Below, piece after piece: positions 16,822 to 29,533 of a DNA stretch of 64,000 nucleotides (the first letter of the stretch is position 1; each line of letters begins with the position of its first letter). Source of the DNA: Thermoanaerobaculia bacterium (GTDB lineage Bacteria; Acidobacteriota; Thermoanaerobaculia; UBA5066). Made by a program: the position numbers and the translations under genes. The notes below the pieces were generated by a model, which was not told where the DNA came from, did not search any database, and saw nothing but the letters and a program-made list of their open reading frames with translations. The DNA lies in assembly GCA_022071945.1 (NCBI GenBank), contig JAJVIN010000001.1, positions 124,001-188,000 on the forward strand, written 5' to 3'.

Positions 16822-19800
16822 GTGATGACAGATCCCACTCACCCGGACCTCGACGATTCCAGACAGTCCCCGCCGTCCCTAGCCGCCGGCTCTTCCCCTG
16901 GCGCGGATCCGGCCCTTCCCGCTCCCCCGCCCCTCGATCTGGAGGAGGTCAGGAAGACACTCGCCGAGCGTCGCGGACCCGCTTTCTGGAGGGGTCTCGA
17001 GGAGCTCGGCAACCAGGTCCGTTTCAGGGAATTCCTCGAGCAGAGCTTTCCCCAGCAACTCTCCGAGTGGGACGCAAGCCTCTCCCGCCGGCGGTTTCTC
17101 GAGCTTTCGACCGCTTCCATGGCGCTCGCGGGACTGACCGCCTGCACCCGTCAGCCGGTCGAGAAGATCGTCCCCTACGTCAAGCAGCCGGAGGAGATCG
17201 TTCCGGGAGTCCCGCTCTTCTTCGCCACCGCCTCGGTTCTGGGTGGTTACGCCCTGGGCGTCCTGGCAGAGTCGCACGAGGGCCGGCCGACGAAGCTCGA
17301 GGGCAATCCCGAACACCCGGCGAGCCTCGGCGCAACGGATGCCATCACGCAGGCTCAAACCCTCGGCCTCTATGACCCTGACCGGTCCCAGATCGTGACG
17401 CGACTCGGGTCGGTCGAGACCTACGCCCGTTTCTCACAGGCTCTCTCCTCGACGATCAGCGCCCAGGCTTCCCTGGAAGGAGCGGGCCTCAGGATCCTCA
17501 CCGAGACCGTCACCTCTCCGTCGATGGCGGCCCTTCTCGGACAGGTCCTGGCGAAGTTCCCGAAGGCGAAGTGGATCCAGTACGAGCCCGCGGGGCGCGA
17601 GGCCGCCCGCAAGGCTGCCCGATCGGTTTTCGGAAAGCCCGCGGAAGTCCGATATGACTTCGCAAGAGTGCAGGTCGCCGTCACCCTCGACGGCGATTTC
17701 CTCAGCGAGGGGCCCGGGCGGGTCCGGTACGCCCGCGACTTCGCCAACCAGCGCCGCCTGACGCGCGAGAAGCAGGACATGGCCCGCCTCTACGCGGCCG
17801 AGTCCGCCCTCACCAACGCCGGAGCCCTCGCCGATCACCGGCTTGCGGTCCGCTCGGGCGATATCCCGTCCGTGGCGCTCGCGCTCGCCTCCGAGCTCGG
17901 AGTGGCCGGCACCGAGAAGCCCTCGGGACTCGACCCCGCAGTCTCGAAGTGGGTCGCCGCAGTGGCGAAGGACCTCTCGGAGAACAAGGGCAAGTCCGTC
18001 GTCTACCCGGGCGAGTACAGCTCCGAAGCCACCCACGTCCTCGCGCACGCCATCAATACGGCACTCGGAAACGTCGGGCAGACCGTCCTGATCTCGGATC
18101 CCATCGAGGCTTCTCCGGCAGACCAGACCGCCGCCCTGCGTGAGCTCTCGGAGGAGATGGCCGCCGGCAAGGTCGACGCCCTCCTGATTCTCGAGGCCAA
18201 CCCCGTCTTTAGCGCTCCGCCGGAGCTCGACTTCGCCAAGGCGATGCTGAAGACCGGATTCCGGGTTCACCTGGGCCTCTACGCGGACGAGACCGCCGAG
18301 TATTGCCAGTGGCACATCCCGGCCGCGCACGCGCTCGAAACGTGGGGGGACGCTCGCGCGTTCGATGGAACGGTGACGATCCTCCAGCCCCTGATCGAGC
18401 CGCTCTACGACGGGAAGTCGCCGCTCGAGATCCTCAGCATCCTTGTGGACCAAACCCCGCGAACGGCCCACGACATCGTCCGGACCTTCTGGGAGGGAGC
18501 CTGGAAGTCGGGTTCCTTCTTCTCGGAGAAGCCGGCCTCGGCCACCTTCGACGCCTTCTGGCGGCGAAGCCTTCACGACGGCGTCGTCGCGGGCACAGCC
18601 CTGCCCCATCAGCCTTTTTCTCTGGCACAGGAAGCCGTCGGCAGGGCTGCCGGCGAAGCGAAACAGGCGTCGGCCAAGAAGGGCTCCCTGGAGCTGAACC
18701 TCAGACCGGATCCTTCTCTTCACGACGGACGGTTCGCCAACAATGGCTGGCTGCAGGAGCTGCCGAAGCCCCTCACGAAGATCGTCTGGGACAATGCGGC
18801 CCTGGTCGCGCCCTCGACGGCCAAGAAGCTCGGTCTCGCCAATGGTCAAGTCGTCGTCGTGACGTCCGGAAAGGCCACGGTCGAGCTTCCGGTCCACATC
18901 CACCCCGGCCAAGCTCCAGACTCGATCACCTCGCACATTGGATTCGGCCGCAAGCGGGCCGGCAGGGTCGGGAACGGAGTCGGTGTCAACGTGTTCCCGA
19001 TCCGGACGACGGAAAGGGCCTGGCACTTCCCCGCCGTGGGGATCGCGCAGGCCCACAAGGAGTACCGGATCGCGACGACGCAGCAGCACTTCCGCATGGA
19101 CCACTCCCCGGACGAGCGCCTGACCGAGATCCTCAGGACGGCGCCCCTTTCGAGGTATCGCAAGGAGCCCGACTTCGCGCGCAAGCTCGGAGTTCTGCCC
19201 GAAGAGAGTCTCTCGCTGCATCCTTCCTGGGAGTACAAGGAGAGAGCCTGGGGCCTCTCGGTCGACCTCGGCTCGTGCACCGGCTGCAATGCCTGTGTCG
19301 TCGCCTGTCAGGCCGAGAACAACATCCCCATCGTCGGCAAGGAGCAGGTGGCTCGCGGGCGCGAGATGCACTGGATCCGGGTGGACCAGTACTTCGAGGG
19401 GAAGGACCCGGACAACCCGGAAGCGGTGCACCACCAGCCCGTCATGTGCCAGCAGTGCGAGAAGGCACCCTGCGAAGTGGTCTGCCCGGTCGCGGCGACC
19501 GTCCACAGCGCGGAAGGCCTCAACGACATGGTGTACAACCGGTGCGTCGGGACCCGTTATTGTTCCAACAACTGTCCGTACAAAGTGCGGCGGTTCAACT
19601 TCCTCGAGTACAACAAGGAACAGACTCCCGTCACGCGCATGGGTAAGAACCCCGAGGTGACCGTCCGCTCGCGCGGCGTGATGGAGAAGTGCACCTACTG
19701 CGTCCAGCGGATCAACCGGGTCCGCATCGCGGCCGAGCGGGAAAACCGCGCGATCCGCGATGGAGAGATCCGGACCGCCTGTCAGCAGGTCTGCCCGGCC

Positions 19801-19962
19801 AGCGCCATCGTTTTCGGAAACATCAACGATCCGGTGTCCGAGGTTTCCCGTCTGAAGGCCGACTCGAGGACGTACTGGCTCCTCGACGAGCTCAACACTC
19901 GTCCCCGCACCAGCTACATGGCCCGGGTGAGAGCCCTCAACCCTGAACTGGAGGCCGTCTAG
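16822..19962 (+). CDS. actB: alternative complex III Mo-oxidoreductase-like/Fe-S subunit ActB
   Basis: A 1046-residue fused ActB. A twin-arginine motif (SRRRFLELST, ~residue 90) precedes a hydrophobic stretch ending LAGLTACT, compatible with Tat export and possible lipidation. Residues ~130-800 resemble the CISM molybdopterin-oxidoreductase fold, which in ACIII carries no Mo cofactor. From ~816 comes a ferredoxin-like domain with 4Fe-4S Cys motifs (GSCTGCNACVVACQ, CQQCEKAPCEVVCP, CVGTRYCSNNCPY, CTYCVQRI, CQQVCPA), enough for several clusters. The start may be GTG 16822 or the adjacent ATG 16825. It ends two bases before actC. Confidence 0.93.
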   Translation: MMTDPTHPDLDDSRQSPPSLAAGSSPGADPALPAPPPLDLEEVRKTLAERRGPAFWRGLEELGNQVRFREFLEQSFPQQLSEWDASLSRRRFLELSTASMALAGLTACTRQPVEKIVPYVKQPEEIVPGVPLFFATASVLGGYALGVLAESHEGRPTKLEGNPEHPASLGATDAITQAQTLGLYDPDRSQIVTRLGSVETYARFSQALSSTISAQASLEGAGLRILTETVTSPSMAALLGQVLAKFPKAKWIQYEPAGREAARKAARSVFGKPAEVRYDFARVQVAVTLDGDFLSEGPGRVRYARDFANQRRLTREKQDMARLYAAESALTNAGALADHRLAVRSGDIPSVALALASELGVAGTEKPSGLDPAVSKWVAAVAKDLSENKGKSVVYPGEYSSEATHVLAHAINTALGNVGQTVLISDPIEASPADQTAALRELSEEMAAGKVDALLILEANPVFSAPPELDFAKAMLKTGFRVHLGLYADETAEYCQWHIPAAHALETWGDARAFDGTVTILQPLIEPLYDGKSPLEILSILVDQTPRTAHDIVRTFWEGAWKSGSFFSEKPASATFDAFWRRSLHDGVVAGTALPHQPFSLAQEAVGRAAGEAKQASAKKGSLELNLRPDPSLHDGRFANNGWLQELPKPLTKIVWDNAALVAPSTAKKLGLANGQVVVVTSGKATVELPVHIHPGQAPDSITSHIGFGRKRAGRVGNGVGVNVFPIRTTERAWHFPAVGIAQAHKEYRIATTQQHFRMDHSPDERLTEILRTAPLSRYRKEPDFARKLGVLPEESLSLHPSWEYKERAWGLSVDLGSCTGCNACVVACQAENNIPIVGKEQVARGREMHWIRVDQYFEGKDPDNPEAVHHQPVMCQQCEKAPCEVVCPVAATVHSAEGLNDMVYNRCVGTRYCSNNCPYKVRRFNFLEYNKEQTPVTRMGKNPEVTVRSRGVMEKCTYCVQRINRVRIAAERENRAIRDGEIRTACQQVCPASAIVFGNINDPVSEVSRLKADSRTYWLLDELNTRPRTSYMARVRALNPELEAV

Positions 19963-19964
19963 AC

Positions 19965-21358
<1,394 letters not shown>

Positions 21359-21362
<4 letters not shown>

Positions 21363-21907
21363 GAACGGAGAAATCCCCGTCCGGGCCGTGGGGGGTGATG
21401 GCCTCGTTCGACTCGCCGGGCCAGCTCCTCTCGGCCATCGCGAGGGCGAAACAGGCCGGCTACAAGGACATGGAAGCCTACACGCCCTATCCCAACGAAG
21501 AGGTGATCGAAGCCCTGGGACACCATCACTCGAAGGTGCCCCTCCTGACCCTGGTGGCGGCTCTCGCTGGGGGCTGCGGGGGTTTCGCGCTCGCGAGCTG
21601 GGTGTCGATGCAGGCGTACCCGATGAACATCGGCGGGCGGCCTCTCATGAGCTGGGTCGCCTTCATCCCGGTCACGTTCGAGACGACCGTCCTGGCCGCC
21701 GGCCTGACGGCCGCAATCGGGATGATCCTCCTCAACGGGCTCCCGGAACCCTACCACCCCGTCTTCAATGCCCCGGGATTCGAGAGGGCCTCGCAGGACA
21801 GGTTCTTCCTTTGCATTGAGGCGACGGACCCCAAGTTCGACTCGAAGGAAGCGAGGAGCTTCCTTTCCACGCTCCATCCCATCGAGGTCGTTGACGTTGC
21901 GCCGTAA
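21359..21907 (+). CDS. actD: alternative complex III subunit ActD (DUF3341)
   Basis: A 182-residue membrane protein. Its N-terminal cytosolic part shows the DUF3341 pattern (GVMASFDSPGQLLSAI, KDMEAYTPYPNEEV). Two TM hairpin helices follow (LLTLVAALAGGCGGFALASWV and FETTVLAAGLTAAIGMILL). It then has a C-terminal segment with FNAPGFERASQDRFFLC. ActD packs at the ActC/ActF interface in known complexes. The actE start lies inside its last codons. Confidence 0.92.
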
Positions 21908-22526
21908 CACCTTTCTCCGCGCCGTTCCCGTCTTCCTATTCGGTCTTTTGGCCCTGGGATGCCGGCAGGGCATGTACAACCAACAAAAGTACAAGCCTCT
22001 GGCGGAAAGCTCGCACTACCCCAACGGCATGGCGTCGCGGTCCCTGCCTGCCCACACGGTTCCTCGCGGATTCCTGCGCGAGGATGCCGCGCTGTACAAG
22101 GGGCAGGGAGCGGACGGCAAGTTCGTCACGGCGTTTCCGGTCCCGGTGACGAAGGAACTCCTCGAGCGCGGCCAGCAGCGTTTCGAAATCTATTGCTCCC
22201 CCTGCCACTCCCGGCAGGGTGACGGACTCGGGATGGTGGTGCGGCGCGGCTTCAAGCAGCCTCCCTCCTACCACATCGACCGGCTCCGCCAGGAGCGGCA
22301 TGGGTACTTCTTCGACGTCATCACGAACGGGTTCGGCGAGATGAACGGATACGCGGCCCAGATCCCGCCCGAGGACCGCTGGGCCATCGTCTCTTACATC
22401 CGGACCTTGCAGTACTCACAGCACGTCAACACCAGCGAACTGGGGGCGGAAGACCGCCGGCTCGTCGAGGAAGCCGCGGCGAAGCCGGCTTCTCACCCGT
22501 CCGGATCTTCCCCGAAGGGGCACTGA
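21897..22526 (+). CDS. actE: alternative complex III monohaem cytochrome c lipoprotein ActE
   Basis: A 209-residue periplasmic cytochrome with a lipoprotein signal (VPVFLFGLLALGC). A single haem motif CSPCHSRQGDG occurs at ~residue 100, and a MNGYAAQIPPEDRWAIVSYIRTLQ tail is typical of cytochrome c folds (distal Met likely). The start is inferred as TTG 21897, in frame within the end of actD and preceded by GAGGT about nine bases upstream; no in-frame ATG fits the signal peptide. It overlaps actF by one base. Confidence 0.88.
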   Translation: MRRNTFLRAVPVFLFGLLALGCRQGMYNQQKYKPLAESSHYPNGMASRSLPAHTVPRGFLREDAALYKGQGADGKFVTAFPVPVTKELLERGQQRFEIYCSPCHSRQGDGLGMVVRRGFKQPPSYHIDRLRQERHGYFFDVITNGFGEMNGYAAQIPPEDRWAIVSYIRTLQYSQHVNTSELGAEDRRLVEEAAAKPASHPSGSSPKGH

Positions 22527-23725
22527 TGCAGGATCACTCGACAACCTTCATGCCGCCGGACGCGGATCTCGAAAGGATCGGTCGCCGCGGGCTCATCGTG
22601 GGGATCGCCGCGGCGGCCGTCCTCGTCGCGGGAGCCTTCGCAACCGGCAACCAGCAGCAGTTCTTCCGCTCGTACCTGACGGCCTTCACTTACGTGCTCG
22701 CGGGCGGCATGGGCTGCCTCGGCTTCTGGCTCGTCCACCTCCTGTCCCGCGGACAGTGGGGCGTGATGATCCGCAGGATCCTGGAGGCGGGCGCGAAGAC
22801 GATCCCGCTCCTCGGGATCCTCTTCATCCCGGTTCTCTTCGGACTTCACTCCCTCTACGAGTGGAGCCACAAGGACGTCGTGGCGGCTGATCCGATCCTC
22901 AGGCACAAGGCCGCCTACCTCAACGAGACTGGCTTTCTGATCAGGGGGCTCGGGTACTTCGTCCTCCTGACCGGGCTGGCCTTCGTTCTCACCTCGCTCT
23001 CCAGGCGCGAGGACGAGACGGGCGACCCGGCCGTCTCTCACCGCATGCAAGCGATCGCCGGACCGGGCCTCATCGCCTACTTCATCCTGCTCTCGCTTGC
23101 CGCGGTCGACTGGATGATGTCCCTGACCCCTCACTGGTTCTCGACGATCTACGGCTTTCTCTATGTCATCAGCATGGGGGTGACGGGCCTCGGCTTCGTC
23201 ATCCTGATGGCCCGCTGGCTGGGCCCGGAAGGGAAGAAGGCCGTCCCCTTCCAGGACCGTCACTACCACGACTACGGCAAGCTCCTCTTCGCGACCGCCA
23301 CCATCTGGGCGTACTTCCAGGCCTCGCAGCTCATCATCATCTGGTCGGGCAACCTGCCGGAGGAAACCCCCTGGTACGTGACCAGGCTGCACACAAACTG
23401 GAAGTGGATCACGATTGCCGTCGTCGTCCTGAACTGGGCGCTCCCGTTCTTCCTCCTGCTGTCGAGGGACCGCAAGCGGCGCGTGACGCGGCTGGCTCCC
23501 ATCGCGGCGCTCCTGATGGTGGCTCACTGGCTCGACATCCACTGGCTCATCGCGCCGGCCTTCTCACCCTCCGGGATCACGTTCCACTGGCTCGACTTCG
23601 TCGCGCCGGTGGCGCTGGGCGGAATCTGGTTCTGGTACTTCACCCTCCAGCTTCGCAAGCGTCCCGTCGTCCCGGTTCACGGCCCCTACCTCAAGGAGGC
23701 CCTGGAGGTGAGCCATGCACACTGA
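22526..23725 (+). CDS. actF: alternative complex III membrane subunit ActF
   Basis: A 399-residue polytopic protein related to NrfD and to ActC, with about ten TM helices. Recognisable segments are IPLLGILFIPVLFGLHSLYEW, DWMMSLTPHWFSTIYG and YGKLLFATATIWAYFQASQ. ActF is the second NrfD-like subunit of ACIII; in described complexes it lacks a clear quinol site and may aid proton movement. The ATG overlaps the actE stop (TGATG) and its end overlaps the next gene by 11 bases. Confidence 0.92.
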   Translation: MQDHSTTFMPPDADLERIGRRGLIVGIAAAAVLVAGAFATGNQQQFFRSYLTAFTYVLAGGMGCLGFWLVHLLSRGQWGVMIRRILEAGAKTIPLLGILFIPVLFGLHSLYEWSHKDVVAADPILRHKAAYLNETGFLIRGLGYFVLLTGLAFVLTSLSRREDETGDPAVSHRMQAIAGPGLIAYFILLSLAAVDWMMSLTPHWFSTIYGFLYVISMGVTGLGFVILMARWLGPEGKKAVPFQDRHYHDYGKLLFATATIWAYFQASQLIIIWSGNLPEETPWYVTRLHTNWKWITIAVVVLNWALPFFLLLSRDRKRRVTRLAPIAALLMVAHWLDIHWLIAPAFSPSGITFHWLDFVAPVALGGIWFWYFTLQLRKRPVVPVHGPYLKEALEVSHAH

Positions 23726-24164
23726 GCACGGACACGGCTCTCACAAGCCCCAGGTCCCGTTCGATTCGGAGATCAGCGTCTCGGGGATCGTCTGGTTCAA
23801 GGTGGGGCTCACAGTCCTGTCGGTCGGGGTCTTCGTCTTCCTCTGGCTCGCCTACAACCGCTACCAGACCCATCTCCTGGCCAGGAGCGGCGCTAGGTCG
23901 CAGCTCGCGGAGGCAAACGAGCCCCGTCCGCGCGCAGCGATCCGGGTCCAGGAGAACCCGTTGAAGGCGATGCAGGAGCTCTCCGCGAGGGACACGCAGC
24001 AGCTGACCACGTACGGCTGGGTCGACAAGCAGGCGGGCGTTGCCCGGATACCGATCAAGAGGGCCATGGAAATCGTCGCGGAGAAGGGGCTCCCGTCTCC
24101 GGCTCCCCCCGTGGAGACGGCGGGAGAGAAGCCTGCATCCGCGGCACCGGCGGGAGAGAAGTGA
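23715..24164 (+). CDS. small single-TM protein of the ACIII-cox cluster
   Basis: A 149-residue protein with a His-rich cytosolic start (MHTEHGHGSHK), one TM helix (VWFKVGLTVLSVGVFVFLWLA) and a periplasmic tail. The tail contains NPLKAMQELSARDTQQLTTYGWVDKQAGVARIPI in its middle and an Ala/Pro/Glu-rich end. The GWVDKQAGVARIPI-type segment recurs in small proteins between ActF and Sco genes in ACIII clusters. Role is unknown; assembly or bridging of ACIII with the oxidase is plausible. Coupled to both neighbours by overlaps. Confidence 0.7.
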   Translation: MHTEHGHGSHKPQVPFDSEISVSGIVWFKVGLTVLSVGVFVFLWLAYNRYQTHLLARSGARSQLAEANEPRPRAAIRVQENPLKAMQELSARDTQQLTTYGWVDKQAGVARIPIKRAMEIVAEKGLPSPAPPVETAGEKPASAAPAGEK

Positions 24165-25012
24165 CCAGAATCTCGATGCAGAAGGCGCACAACTCCCCCG
24201 CACTCTTGATCGGGGCCCTCCTCCTGGGTGGTCTGTCGCAAGCCGCGTTCTCGCAGCCGATCGTCCCGGCGCCCGTGATGAAGGAAGTCGGCTGGGAACA
24301 GCGAATCGGAAGCCGGATCCCGCTCGACGCGACGTTCCGCGACGAGAACGGCGACACCGTGAAGCTCCAGAAGTACTTCCGCGGCAAGCCGGTGATTCTC
24401 TCTTTCGCGTACTACGAGTGCCCGATGCTCTGCGGTCTGGCGCTCGAGGGACTCGCGGGCAGCCTGAAGGGCTTTTCCCTGACGGCCGGCAGCGAGTTCG
24501 ACGTGATCACGATCAGCTTCGATCCTCGGGAAAAGCCCGCGCTGGCCAAGGCCAAGAAGGCGAACTACGTCGACCGGTACGGGCGCGAGGGCGCGCGCGA
24601 AGGCTGGCACTTCCTCACGGGAGACGAGGCCGAGATCCGCGAGGTCACGGGCGCGGCCGGGTTCCGGTACCAGTGGGACGAAAAACAGCAGGAGTTCGCT
24701 CACGCGACCGGAATCGTCGTGCTCACCCCTGATGGCACCATCTCGCGCTACTTCTTCGGGATCGAGTACGCCCCGAAGGAGCTGCGCCTGGGCCTCTTCG
24801 AGGCCTCGCAGGGCAAGGTCGGCTCGGTGGTCGAGCAGCTCCTCTTGCTCTGCTACCACTACGATCCGGCCGTCGGTAAGTACACGGCCACCGTCCGCAC
24901 GATCCTGAAGGCGGCGGCGGCCTTCACCCTTCTGGCTCTCGGAACCCTCGTCGGCGGAATGCTCTACCGGGAGCGGTCCAGGAAGCGTCAGCAACTAGGA
25001 GCCAACGCCTGA
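24161..25012 (+). CDS. SCO1/SenC copper chaperone
   Basis: A 283-residue thioredoxin-fold protein with a signal peptide (LIGALLLGGLSQAAF) and a C-terminal TM helix (AAAFTLLALGTLVGGMLY). The copper site is visible as CPMLCG (CxxxC) with the distal His in EFAHATGIVVL. Sco proteins deliver copper to the CuA site of cytochrome oxidase subunit II, here the next gene. GTG start overlapping the preceding stop. The C-terminal anchor is longer than in many Sco proteins but common in ACIII-cox operons. Confidence 0.88.
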   Translation: MTRISMQKAHNSPALLIGALLLGGLSQAAFSQPIVPAPVMKEVGWEQRIGSRIPLDATFRDENGDTVKLQKYFRGKPVILSFAYYECPMLCGLALEGLAGSLKGFSLTAGSEFDVITISFDPREKPALAKAKKANYVDRYGREGAREGWHFLTGDEAEIREVTGAAGFRYQWDEKQQEFAHATGIVVLTPDGTISRYFFGIEYAPKELRLGLFEASQGKVGSVVEQLLLLCYHYDPAVGKYTATVRTILKAAAAFTLLALGTLVGGMLYRERSRKRQQLGANA

Positions 25013-25019
25013 GTCAGCC

Positions 25020-26011
25020 ATGACACCGAATACTCCCATCTTCCCTCAAGGCGCCTCTACCTACTCGACCGAGGTCGACATCCTGTTCTATGTCTACCTC
25101 GGCCTCGCGGCGTTTTTCACGGTCGCCATCTTCGGACTCGTCACCGTCTTCGCGGTGAAGTACCGGCGCAAGAAGGCAACGGATGTCGGCGTCGAACCTC
25201 AGGGCCACGCGACGGTCATCGAGGTCACCTGGACTGTTCTGCCCCTCATCCTGATGCTCGGGGCCGCCATCTGGGGCCTGAAGATCTACGTCCAGCAGCT
25301 GACCCCGCCCCCCAACGCCAAGGAGTACTACGTCGTCGGCAAGCAGTGGATGTGGAAGATCGAGCATCCGGACGGCCGGCGCGAGATCAACGAGCTTCAC
25401 GTTCCAAAGGGCGAGGACATCAAGCTGAAGATGACGTCCGAGGATGTCATCCACTCGTTCTTCATCCCCGCCTTCAGGATCAAGGTGGACGCGGTTCCGG
25501 GCCGTTACAACACGATGTGGTTCAACGCGGCCAAGACCGGCACGTATCACCTCTTCTGCGCGGAGTACTGCGGCGTCGACCATGCCCGGATGATCGGCCG
25601 GGTCGTCGTGATGGAGCCGCACGAGTACCAGGAATGGCTGTCGGGAACCAAGGTGCGCGCCGCGACGGCCACGGGCGAGGAGCTTTTCGTCGCCAAGGCC
25701 TGCAACACGTGCCACCGGCCGGACTCTTCCGCCCGGGCGCCCATCCTCAACGGCATATTCGGCAAGGAAGTCGCCCTTCTCGGCGGCAAGACGATCGTCG
25801 CCGACGATGAGTACATCCGCGAGTCGATCCTCAACCCCGGGGCCAAGGTCGTCTCGGGCTACCAGCCCATCATGCCCACCTTCAAGGGGCAGCTCTCCGA
25901 GGAAGAGATCATCCAGTTGATCAAGTACGTCCGCTCGCTTTCGCCGGGAGCCGATAAGGGCGTGCCGAAGACCGCGTCGCTTGCCTTTTCATCCTCCGCG
26001 GAGGCTCACCC

Positions 26012-26015
<4 letters not shown>
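25020..26015 (+). CDS. coxB: cytochrome c oxidase subunit II with fused cytochrome c
   Basis: A 331-residue caa3-type subunit II. Two N-terminal TM helices are followed by the CuA domain, with ligands in [13 protein letters not shown] and [13 protein letters not shown] fused C-terminal cytochrome c domain (CNTCH at ~residue 230, distal Met likely in [10 protein letters not shown]) follows. The fused haem lets the oxidase receive electrons directly from ACIII or a small cytochrome. It overlaps coxA by 4 bases. Confidence 0.94.
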
Positions 26016-27644
<1,629 letters not shown>

Positions 27645-27652
<8 letters not shown>

Positions 27653-28295
27653 GAACTCGACCCTGGCCCACCACTTCGACAGCTACGCCCAGCAGAAGGA
27701 GTCCGCCTCGCTGGGGATGTGGGTCTTCATCTCGCAAGAGATCATGTTCTTCGGCGGGCTTTTCCTGGCCTACACGATCTACCGGTGGCGCTTCCCGGAG
27801 GCCTTTGCCTATTCGAGCAATGAGCTCGACATCGGACTGGGGCTCTTCAACACCATCGTCCTGATCGGCAGCAGCCTGACGATGGCGCTGGCAGTCCGCA
27901 ACGCGGCCCTGGGCGAGAAGAACGGCACCGTGAGGAACCTCATCCTGACGATGCTCCTCGGGTCGGTCTTTCTCGTCGTGAAGGGCTTCGAGTATGCCCA
28001 CAAGTGGCAGCACCACTTGATCCCCGGGCCCAACTTCCAGTTTTCCGGGCCGGATCCGGTCCACGCCCAGCTCTTTTTCGTCCTCTACTTCTCGATGACG
28101 GGCCTTCACGCCCTCCACATGATCGTGGGCCTCGGGATCCTCGCCTGGCTGACCGCACAGGCCGCGAAGGGACGGTTCACTCCCGAGAACCACAACTACG
28201 TGGAGGGAGTTGGGCTCTACTGGCACTTCGTCGACATCATCTGGATCTTCCTGTTCCCGCTGCTCTACCTGTTCGGCCGGCACCACCTGACCTGA
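27645..28295 (+). CDS. coxC: cytochrome c oxidase subunit III
   Basis: A 216-residue membrane protein with about five TM helices. Subunit III hallmarks are [41 protein letters not shown] and [18 protein letters not shown]. The GTG at 27645 is chosen because AAGGAGG sits 10 bases upstream; the in-frame ATG at 27624 overlaps that ribosome-binding site. It overlaps the coxA stop by 8 bases. It stabilises the oxidase during turnover. Confidence 0.93.
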
Positions 28296-28311
28296 AACGA
28301 GGACGCCGCAG

Positions 28312-28647
28312 ATGTCTGTACATGTCGCTCCCCTCAAGACCTACATCTATGTCTTCCTCGCGTTGATGTTCTTCACGGTCCTGACCGTCGGCGTGGCCTT
28401 CGTGAACTTCGCCCACCACGCGCCGAAGGGGATCGGAAACGTCCTGAACGACGCCGTGGCGATGTCGATCGCCCTCACGAAGGCGGTCCTCGTGGTGGCC
28501 TTCTTCATGCACGTGAAGGGCTCGACGAAGATCACGCCGGTCGTGATCTGGGGAACCCTGATCTTCATGGTGATCCTGTTCGTCTTCACGGGGGCCGACT
28601 ACCTCACGCGCCCGATGACGACCTTCGTCCCGGTCATGAGCCAGTAG
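28312..28647 (+). CDS. coxD: cytochrome c oxidase subunit IV family protein
   Basis: A 111-residue membrane protein with three TM helices, matching the prokaryotic subunit IV (CtaF/CoxD-like) family. It shows YVFLALMFFTVLTVGVAFVNF, AMSIALTKAVLVVAFFMHVK and ILFVFTGADYLTRP. GAGGA lies before the ATG. It is the last gene of the respiratory operon and is followed by an intrinsic terminator. Confidence 0.88.
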   Translation: MSVHVAPLKTYIYVFLALMFFTVLTVGVAFVNFAHHAPKGIGNVLNDAVAMSIALTKAVLVVAFFMHVKGSTKITPVVIWGTLIFMVILFVFTGADYLTRPMTTFVPVMSQ

Positions 28648-28668
28648 CGCGCGCAAAACGGATTTCGG

Positions 28669-28709
28669 GAGGGGCGGGCCAGCCGGGCTCCGCCCCTCTT
28701 TTCGTTTTT
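28669..28709 (+). terminator. intrinsic terminator of the ACIII-cox operon
   Basis: A perfect 9-bp stem GAGGGGCGG (28669-28677) / CCGCCCCTC (28690-28698) with a 12-base loop is followed by TTTTCGTTTTT. It lies 22 bases after the coxD stop and is the clearest Rho-independent terminator in the window. Confidence 0.88.
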
Positions 28710-28745
28710 GGCAGCGCCCCGAGGCTGAGGGATGATGTCTCGCAT

Positions 28746-29213
28746 ATGGCCACCGCACCTCAATCCGTCGTCACGTTCCTTCGAGGGAAGCGCTTTGCCG
28801 TCGCCGGCGTCTCCCGGCAGAAGGGCCAACCCGCGAACGCCATACTCGAGAAGCTCCGGAAGAGCGGATTCGACGCCGTTCCCGTCAATCCGAACGCGGA
28901 ATCCATCGGAGGAGAACCCTGCTACCCCAGTCTCTCGGCCGTCCCCGGTCAGGTGGACGGAGTCGTGGTGGCCGTCCCCCCGGCCGCGGCCATCGGGGTG
29001 GTGCGAGACGCGGCTTCCGCCGGCATCCGGCAGATCTGGTTTCATCGTTCCTTCGGAGCCGGGAGCGTCTCTGACGAAGCGATCGAGGAGTGCCGCCGCC
29101 TCGGCATCGAACCGATCGTGGGCGGTTGCCCCTTGATGTACTGCGAGCCCGTCGACGTCTTCCACCGCTGCTTCCGCTGGTGGTTGAAGAGGGGAGGGCG
29201 CATTCCAGTCTGA
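28746..29213 (+). CDS. CoA-binding domain protein (YccU-like)
   Basis: A 155-residue protein with a Rossmann-like CoA-binding fold. Visible are RFAVAGVSRQKGQPANAIL near the start, the VPVNPNAESIGGEPCYPSL loop, VDGVVVAVPPAA and a C-terminal GGCPLMYCEPVD. This matches the YccU/CoA-binding family found in many bacteria; a firm biochemical role is not established. It is isolated between the oxidase terminator and the redox cluster. Confidence 0.82.
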   Translation: MATAPQSVVTFLRGKRFAVAGVSRQKGQPANAILEKLRKSGFDAVPVNPNAESIGGEPCYPSLSAVPGQVDGVVVAVPPAAAIGVVRDAASAGIRQIWFHRSFGAGSVSDEAIEECRRLGIEPIVGGCPLMYCEPVDVFHRCFRWWLKRGGRIPV

Positions 29214-29533
29214 AACGGGCCTTCCCGGCCGGCTTCGGCGCCCCCCTCTTCCACGACTGGACTTCGCGGCCAGCCGGTCTTTAGTCCTTGCCGAAGCCTT
29301 TCAAACTCCCTATCCTTCTTCCAGGAGAACGTCGTGACACTGCCAGGTGACGACCGACGTGACGTTCAACGGACGATGCGGGCCCTCCGTCGCGTGATCG
29401 TTCCCACCGCTCCCTGGTCCCCCGGTTCCCCATCCACTTCCGTCCATGACTCTCACGAGGGGTCTCCCCTGTCGTGGACGGGTCCCGCCACTGGAGTTCC
29501 AGGACTCCGGAGAGGTCCCGCCAGGAGCCAGAC
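29214..29533. other. intergenic region before the redox cluster
   Basis: About 320 bases without a convincing gene. The only sizeable reverse frame (29281-29535) is compositionally unlike a protein. An AGGAG at 29522-29526 serves the next gene. The promoter of the 29.5-39 kb cluster should lie here, but I see no clear -35/-10 pair. Confidence 0.45.
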
